The notes under the pieces are model-generated. The model saw only the letters and a program-made list of their open reading frames with translations, did no database searches and had not been told where the DNA came from. From assembly GCA_029243605.1 (NCBI GenBank), contig JAQWRT010000077.1, forward strand, positions 1 through 64,000: 64,000 bases of DNA. Direction: 5' to 3'. This DNA is from Myxococcota bacterium (GTDB lineage: Bacteria > Myxococcota_A > UBA9160 > UBA4427). Below, one piece after another: positions 59,370-64,000 of the stretch. The translations under genes and the position numbers were made by a program. The number at the start of each line of letters is the position of its first letter. Position 1 is the stretch's first letter.

Positions 59370-59639
59370 CTATTTTCGGTAGAAGCGGGCCACCAGCGGA
59401 TCGATTTCGGACTGTTTGTCCCAGTCCCAACCCCCGCCACCCTCTGCCGACGGGAAGCATTCGGAGCACCAATAGCCCCCGTGGATCAGGATCCAGGGGC
59501 TCGCTTCGAACTCGTGCCCTACGGCGCACGCCCAGCGATGCCCTGTCCTCATCCCCTCGAAGTCGAGCGAGAGCAATCGCCCCCCCCGGGATTCTGCGTA
59601 GGCCGTTAGGTCCTGGATCCCCATCGTCGACTCGCTCAT
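59370..59639 (-). CDS. Small protein with GH-F and WCxxC motifs
   Basis: An 89-residue protein. RWACAVGHEFEASPWILIHGGYWCSECFP resembles short zinc-binding or treble-clef domains with a C-GH-CxxC pattern, seen in bacterial proteins and nuclease-associated domains. Likely ligands are Cys38, His42, Cys58 and Cys61. Its ATG overlaps the stop of the upstream SDR gene (ATGA), so it is co-translated. Function unknown; a regulatory or nucleic-acid-binding role is possible. Confidence 0.7.
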   Translation of the reverse strand: MSESTMGIQDLTAYAESRGGRLLSLDFEGMRTGHRWACAVGHEFEASPWILIHGGYWCSECFPSAEGGGGWDWDKQSEIDPLVARFYRK

Positions 59640-60760
59640 CGGATTTCCTTCATGGCCTGCCCTGCCCCCAGTTCTTGCCAGCCCGGAATGGCCGCCCAGG
59701 CCTCCTTTGAGCCGAAAAAGGCTTCGATATAGGCCGTGTTGTCTTCATCGATCCATTGCAGGGGCTCTGCCCATCGGCGCGCGAGAACCTTGAGAAGCGG
59801 GGCCGGGGCCATTCGTGCCCCCCATTTCATCCAGGTCGCCAGCCCCTCCGCCACCATCGCGTAGCAGTCGTCGAGGGTGTCTCGAAAATGGCCGAGATGA
59901 TGATTGAGGTCTTCACTGTCCGCAAAATAGCCGCAGTGGAAATTTTTCAACGCGAACCAATTCCGATCGAAGATTTTCCGGTAATCGCCAAGCCCCACGG
60001 CGGCGAATTGATCGGCGAGAAAATCCTCGTATACCACCCGGCAACTGGGCCCCCCGGACATATTGTAGATCCGTCCCCAGAAATCATCCGAGGTTCCCAG
60101 GCACTGAACCAATCCGTATCCCGCATCCCGACTCGTAATCAGTTCAATATGCTGATTGAGGGGCTGATGGAAGAGAATCGGATCGAGCAACCCCAAGAGT
60201 TGTGGAGGAACGATGAACGTCTGGCGAAGACTCGCCCAGTTTTTTATTCCGGAATCTGCAATCAAGCGCTCGGCTGCACACTTCGTAAGCGCGTAGTAGT
60301 CATGGACGCTGGGAATCAGGGGATCACCCACCCGAATCATTTCGTTGGGTGGGAGACGATCGCCGTATTGAGCCACGGACCCCACACCCACCAAACGGAT
60401 CCGTTCCGCCCCGTCAGGCTGACGCAGGATTGAATCGACCAGATTGCGCGTACCGCCAACATTGATCGCCTGGGCGAGCGCCGGATTGCGATCGGCGGCA
60501 GGAGAAATCATCGCCGCCGGATGCAATACACAATCCACTCCGTCGACGGCTCGGTCCACATCGCCGGGATTCGTCAAATCGCCCCAGACGATCTCCAGCC
60601 AGCTTTCGCCCTCATAGGGTGCGAACATCTTCTTGTTGACTTTCGATGGGCGAAGCAGCAACCGAGTCGCGTGAGCATCGCTGCGCCGGCGCAATTCGAG
60701 AAAGGCTTCGTGCCCCATGCTCCCGGAAGCACCCGTGAGCAGAACCGTGGATCGAGACAT
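59636..60760 (-). CDS. Extended short-chain dehydrogenase/NAD-dependent epimerase family protein
   Basis: A 374-residue extended SDR with LLTGASGSMG (7-16, NAD(P) binding), NVGGTRNLVDSI (100-111) and the catalytic Tyr156-xxx-Lys160 pair in DYYALTK. It resembles 3-beta-hydroxysteroid dehydrogenase and nucleotide-sugar epimerase relatives. A 3-beta-hydroxysteroid activity would suit the KstD-like gene but cannot be claimed. The long C-terminal part, with MKWGARMAPAPLLKVLARRW, may be a substrate lid. It overlaps the small Cys protein gene downstream. Confidence 0.88.
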   Translation of the reverse strand: MSRSTVLLTGASGSMGHEAFLELRRRSDAHATRLLLRPSKVNKKMFAPYEGESWLEIVWGDLTNPGDVDRAVDGVDCVLHPAAMISPAADRNPALAQAINVGGTRNLVDSILRQPDGAERIRLVGVGSVAQYGDRLPPNEMIRVGDPLIPSVHDYYALTKCAAERLIADSGIKNWASLRQTFIVPPQLLGLLDPILFHQPLNQHIELITSRDAGYGLVQCLGTSDDFWGRIYNMSGGPSCRVVYEDFLADQFAAVGLGDYRKIFDRNWFALKNFHCGYFADSEDLNHHLGHFRDTLDDCYAMVAEGLATWMKWGARMAPAPLLKVLARRWAEPLQWIDEDNTAYIEAFFGSKEAWAAIPGWQELGAGQAMKEIR

Positions 60761-60874
60761 CTAAACTCCGTTTTCATTCAGGGGGAACGCGAGCCGGAAT
60801 TTCGCAAAACCGGCCCGCTGCGCCAAGTGAAATCGAAACTTATTTCCGATGTTTTACTTGGACCGGGGGGCAAT

Positions 60875-63259
60875 TCATCTCCGGCAGGCCGCTAGGTCCA
60901 CCGTTTCTCGGATCTTTGCCGCCAGGGCATCGCCGGAGCAGGGTTTCCCGATCACTCCGTCCAATCCATGGTCTTCCAAACTCCGCAATTCGGCAGGCGA
61001 GAGGTTCCCACTCATCAGCACCACAGGAATCCGGGGCGACATTTTCTTCAAACCCTCCAGGGCTTCAGCGCCGCCCATGACCGGCATCCGATAATCAAGC
61101 AGGACCACGTCAAAATCTTCTCCGCGCTCGCGAAAGATCGAGAGGGCCTCGAGGCCGTTGGCGCACCGAACAACGCCATAACCGCGCTGTACCAGCAGCC
61201 GACTCGTGGCTACCGCGACCATGTCCTCGTCCTCGACCAGGAGAATCGTCTCGCTTCCTCGGCCATCGATGGTTGGAGGTGAGTCTTCCACGCTGGTCGG
61301 CCGTTCCGGGCAAAGGGGAACATAAATAGAGCACGTCGTTCCCTCGCCCAGGGCGCTCTCCATGGTCATGGCTCCACCGATCTCGCGCAGGTAGACACTG
61401 AAGACAGAGAGACCCAGACCCGTCCCCTTTCCAGCCGGCTTGGTCGTGAAGAAGGGGTCAAAGACCCTCTCCATCGTAGACGGTTCCATACCGCAGCCAT
61501 CATCGATCAAGTCGATTCGCGCTTGGCTCGTAGTGGTTGGGCTAAAATTGGCGAAGCGCGAATGACTCGGATCGATTTCTACCGCCGCGCTCCGCACCGT
61601 CAGCGTGCCTCCGCCGGGCATGGCATCACGGGCGTTGAGCGCCACGTTGAGTAGCCCACTGTCGAAACGAGCAGCGTCGCCCTCGGTGAAGAGTTCATAC
61701 TCATAAAAATCCGGACAGACCTGAATCGATTCGTCGAGGGCGGGTCTCAGAAGTTCAAACATATTCCTGAAACTCTCATTGACATCGAAGGTAGTGGTCG
61801 CCGACGGCCTTGCATGGGCGAAATCGAGCAACTGGCTGGTCAGCGCGGCAGCCCGCGTCGCCGCCATGGTGATCATGTCCGCCATCTCCAATTCTTCGTC
61901 ATCCGGACCGGAATTGCGGAAGAAATCCTGGAGGTGCTCGCTGGCGGTCAGAATCGCCATCAGCAGATTATTAAAATCGTGGGCAATGCCCCCGGCAAGA
62001 TGTCCGATCGCCTCCATCTTCGTCGCCTGATTCAGCTGGGCGGAGAGTTCGCTCTGGCGGGTGACGTCTCGAGCGAACCGATAGTGCTGGCCTGGCTCTC
62101 CGCCGGGGACCTTCACGGCGGCTATGAATTGAGGGAAATCCGAAGCATCGGAACGCAACCCAGCAACACTATTCTCCGCCTTCCCGCCATCCGCGATATT
62201 AAGAACGGCCCGCACCATTTCCGGCCTATCTGACGCCGCGATCCATGCGTTCGCTGACGACCCGATCATTTCGTCAGCCCTCGCGCCGTGCATCTCAATG
62301 AAAGCGGCGTTCACGCTCTCGATATGGCCATCCGCCCCAACCCGGGCGACGCCTTCGATCGCCGCTTCCATCGCGGCTCGAATGCTGGTCAGCTCAATCG
62401 CTGCCCTCTCGCGTGCTTCGATCTCGAATTCAAGGTTCCGATTCGCCACCTTGAGTTCCAGGGTTCGCTCATCGACCCGCAACTCGAGTTCCCGACGCGA
62501 TTCCTCGAGATCCGATGTTGTCTCACTGAGCGTGTTCACCGTGCTCAGCAGCTTGCCCTGGTTTTCTTTGAGAAGCTGATCGTGCTTACTCATCCTCGAA
62601 AGCAGGAAGAAACCGAAAAAGGCACACAGGAGTCCACCGATCACGTTGACCGACCCCATTCCCAGCGCCCAAAAAATCGACAGGGAGCCGTCCAATACCG
62701 GCCAATTTCTCAAGATCGGCGCGTAGGGAATTACTCCCACTTGCTCCAGGAGGCTCAGGGTCGTGAATATCAAAAGCCAGCTGACCAGCCCGAGCCGGGT
62801 CGGAACCGTCCCAAAGAGCGGAATGCCGACCAGCATCCCTCCGATCAGCGTGACGAAGCCGTAGGGATCCGTGAAAAATCCGTAGAGATAGGCGAATAAC
62901 ACATTGCTGATGGCGAAGAGTTGGATCGGAGCATGCTCGAAGAACGCCGAGTTCGAACGGCGGGCCGGCACGGCGAACGACACAACGCCGAGTAGAACCC
63001 AGCACCCGATGGTCAGAAACGAGAAATCGATCTGGTACCCAAGCACCCAGGGATCGATGAAAGGAAATCGCTCGGGGTTGAATCGAGCAACGTAGAGGAG
63101 GCCGGTGGCGTAGAGGCAGAGTCCAAGAACCGCTACAGAAACCAGCAGGCTCTTATGCGCCGCAGGCCAAGAGGCTATGTCGGTCAGACGCTCACCGAAC
63201 CCGACATCTTTCCCGGCCTGGGCCTCTTGTCTCGCCTTGCGAACTGGATTGATACCCAT
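60875..63259 (-). CDS. Hybrid sensor histidine kinase with response-regulator domain
   Basis: A 794-residue membrane kinase. Residues 36-222 hold about six to seven membrane helices. Residues 225-290 are a coiled coil and 290-400 a PAS domain. The HisKA domain has phospho-acceptor His427 in GGIAHDFNN. The ATPase domain has the N-box LLNVALNARDAMPGGG, G1 DDGCGME and G2 GKGTGLGL. Residues 670-790 are a receiver domain (acidic pocket Glu676-Asp677, acceptor Asp722, Lys772). It belongs to the PAS-HisKA(4)-REC type of deltaproteobacteria. No separate response regulator or output gene lies nearby, so its target is unknown. Confidence 0.93.
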   Translation of the reverse strand: MGINPVRKARQEAQAGKDVGFGERLTDIASWPAAHKSLLVSVAVLGLCLYATGLLYVARFNPERFPFIDPWVLGYQIDFSFLTIGCWVLLGVVSFAVPARRSNSAFFEHAPIQLFAISNVLFAYLYGFFTDPYGFVTLIGGMLVGIPLFGTVPTRLGLVSWLLIFTTLSLLEQVGVIPYAPILRNWPVLDGSLSIFWALGMGSVNVIGGLLCAFFGFFLLSRMSKHDQLLKENQGKLLSTVNTLSETTSDLEESRRELELRVDERTLELKVANRNLEFEIEARERAAIELTSIRAAMEAAIEGVARVGADGHIESVNAAFIEMHGARADEMIGSSANAWIAASDRPEMVRAVLNIADGGKAENSVAGLRSDASDFPQFIAAVKVPGGEPGQHYRFARDVTRQSELSAQLNQATKMEAIGHLAGGIAHDFNNLLMAILTASEHLQDFFRNSGPDDEELEMADMITMAATRAAALTSQLLDFAHARPSATTTFDVNESFRNMFELLRPALDESIQVCPDFYEYELFTEGDAARFDSGLLNVALNARDAMPGGGTLTVRSAAVEIDPSHSRFANFSPTTTSQARIDLIDDGCGMEPSTMERVFDPFFTTKPAGKGTGLGLSVFSVYLREIGGAMTMESALGEGTTCSIYVPLCPERPTSVEDSPPTIDGRGSETILLVEDEDMVAVATSRLLVQRGYGVVRCANGLEALSIFRERGEDFDVVLLDYRMPVMGGAEALEGLKKMSPRIPVVLMSGNLSPAELRSLEDHGLDGVIGKPCSGDALAAKIRETVDLAACRR

Positions 63260-63405
63260 GCCGCCTCAGTTAGCGCCTGATTGAACAACAGCGTCCGGTC
63301 CAAGGATAGGCAGCCCCATGTTGACGTGGCAACACCGGGTTGTCTTTGTAACGGTTGCGTCCGCTAAGACATGGTTTAAAACACGTAGAGGCGCTCTCTC
63401 GTCGA

Positions 63406-64000
63406 TTAGTCGATGAGATAATGCCCTCCCGAGAGAGGCGAGAGCGACTCATCCGCGGTGTAGAAATTCACCTGATATTCGCCCTTTTCCCAACCCTCAC
63501 TCGGCTCGAGCCACACGTAATTGAACTCGGCCTCGGAGCGGATGGGGTAGTGGTTGAACAGGATGATTTTCGGATTGTCCAAGCGCACCCACTTGACGAA
63601 TACCTCGTCTCCCCCGTAGCCCTCCATGGGGAACGTGGCCCGAATTCGCCCCTCCCCGGGAAGGATCGGGAAGACCTGGGAACCGAGATCGGCGTCGCTT
63701 CCGGTCTCCGAGAAAAGAACGTTCTGCGGAGCCGGCTGAGCATCGCCCCCCACATTAAAGAGGTCTTGCATCGCCAATTCGGCCAACCGGCGGGTGAACG
63801 CCTTCGGGTCCGAGATTTCCTGAAGCTTCTCGGGCGAAATTTGGCTGAAGCTCGCGAGGGAAAGAGCCAACTCCTTCTCGCTCATGGAATCAATAATCAT
63901 CGTCACCATGGCCTCTGGATTGGGGCTGAAACGAGCCATTAGGCGCAGAAGGCTTGCCTGGGGAAGCGAATCGTCGCTCGCTGCTAGGGCTTCGAGCAGG
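63406..64000 (-). CDS. Uncharacterised protein, C-terminal part (5' end beyond window)
   Basis: The frame stays open to the window edge, so at least 197 residues are present and the true start is outside. The N-terminal half visible here is helical (IIDSMSEKELALSLASFSQ, LQEISDPKAFTRRLAEL). The C-terminal half is beta-rich (IRATFPMEGYGGDEVFVKWVR, YQVNFYTADESLSPLSGGHYLID) and looks like a small Ig-like or lipoprotein-associated domain. I do not recognise the family. Confidence 0.7.
   Translation of the reverse strand, partial: LLEALAASDDSLPQASLLRLMARFSPNPEAMVTMIIDSMSEKELALSLASFSQISPEKLQEISDPKAFTRRLAELAMQDLFNVGGDAQPAPQNVLFSETGSDADLGSQVFPILPGEGRIRATFPMEGYGGDEVFVKWVRLDNPKIILFNHYPIRSEAEFNYVWLEPSEGWEKGEYQVNFYTADESLSPLSGGHYLID

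Overview
This is a GC-rich, gene-dense bacterial window whose genes are mostly for breaking down CoA-linked organic acids. The gene set suggests an uncultured or poorly studied deltaproteobacterial-type lineage (Myxococcota, Desulfobacterota or Binatota-like). It includes many class III CoA-transferases, an F420-type luciferase-like oxidoreductase, an acetone-carboxylase-like enzyme, a bacterial histone-fold protein, and electron transfer flavoprotein with a membrane Fe-S oxidoreductase. There is no rRNA or ribosomal protein marker here, so this taxonomic guess is weak. No prophage, insertion sequence, CRISPR array or convincing tRNA was seen.

Layout. (1) 1-5.5 kb: a partial aldehyde dehydrogenase, divergent from two CoA-transferases, an enoyl-CoA hydratase and an MFS transporter. 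(2) 5.5-7.5 kb: a membrane Fe-S oxidoreductase that could pass ETF electrons to quinone. (3) 7.9-11.6 kb: a CoxG-like protein, a double-length CoA-transferase and a thioesterase. (4) 11.6-14 kb: a housekeeping-like island with a GNAT/FemAB-fold acyltransferase, a eukaryote-like protein N-terminal glutamine amidohydrolase and an ETF-beta-lysine-methyltransferase-like enzyme. (5) 14-21.3 kb, minus strand: a molybdenum hydroxylase (M-S-L subunits), amidohydrolase, cysteine-less thiolase-fold protein, DUF35 protein and enoyl-CoA hydratase. (6) 21.7-25.1 kb: a MenB/BadI-like crotonase, an uncharacterised protein and a polytopic membrane protein. (7) 25.1-33.9 kb, minus strand: acetone-carboxylase-like acxABC followed by three CoA-transferases. 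(8) 34.3-39.2 kb, plus strand: nitronate monooxygenase, a small protein, EtfB, EtfA, a DUF35 protein and a thiolase with its cysteine. (9) 39.2-43.7 kb: a zinc-finger/histone-fold protein, a crotonase, a luciferase-like oxidoreductase and a ketosteroid-dehydrogenase-like flavoprotein. (10) 44-52.6 kb: an outer-membrane barrel, a MaoC-DUF35-MaoC fusion, a CoA-transferase, a SpoU methyltransferase, a crotonase, a MaoC dehydratase and a second double-length CoA-transferase. (11) 52.7-56.6 kb, minus strand: cysteine-less thiolase-fold protein, DUF35 protein and a two-subunit acyl-CoA dehydrogenase. (12) 56.7-64 kb: a spermidine-synthase-like membrane fusion, a small Cys protein, an SDR, a hybrid histidine kinase and a partial unknown gene.

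How the genes may work together. Acids would be activated by CoA transfer (ten CaiB/BaiF domains in eight genes) and oxidised by the paired acyl-CoA dehydrogenases, with electrons going through EtfAB to the membrane Fe-S protein. They would then be hydrated by MaoC or crotonase enzymes and cleaved either by a true thiolase or by Ltp2-like aldolases paired with DUF35 partners. Paired dehydrogenases, ChsH1/ChsH2-like dehydratase domains, Ltp2-like aldolases and a KstD-like flavoprotein together recall actinobacterial steroid side-chain degradation, so a steroid, isoprenoid or other branched or alicyclic substrate is plausible. The real substrate cannot be read from the sequence. The acetone-carboxylase-like operon would fit if a small ketone is a cleavage product or co-substrate.
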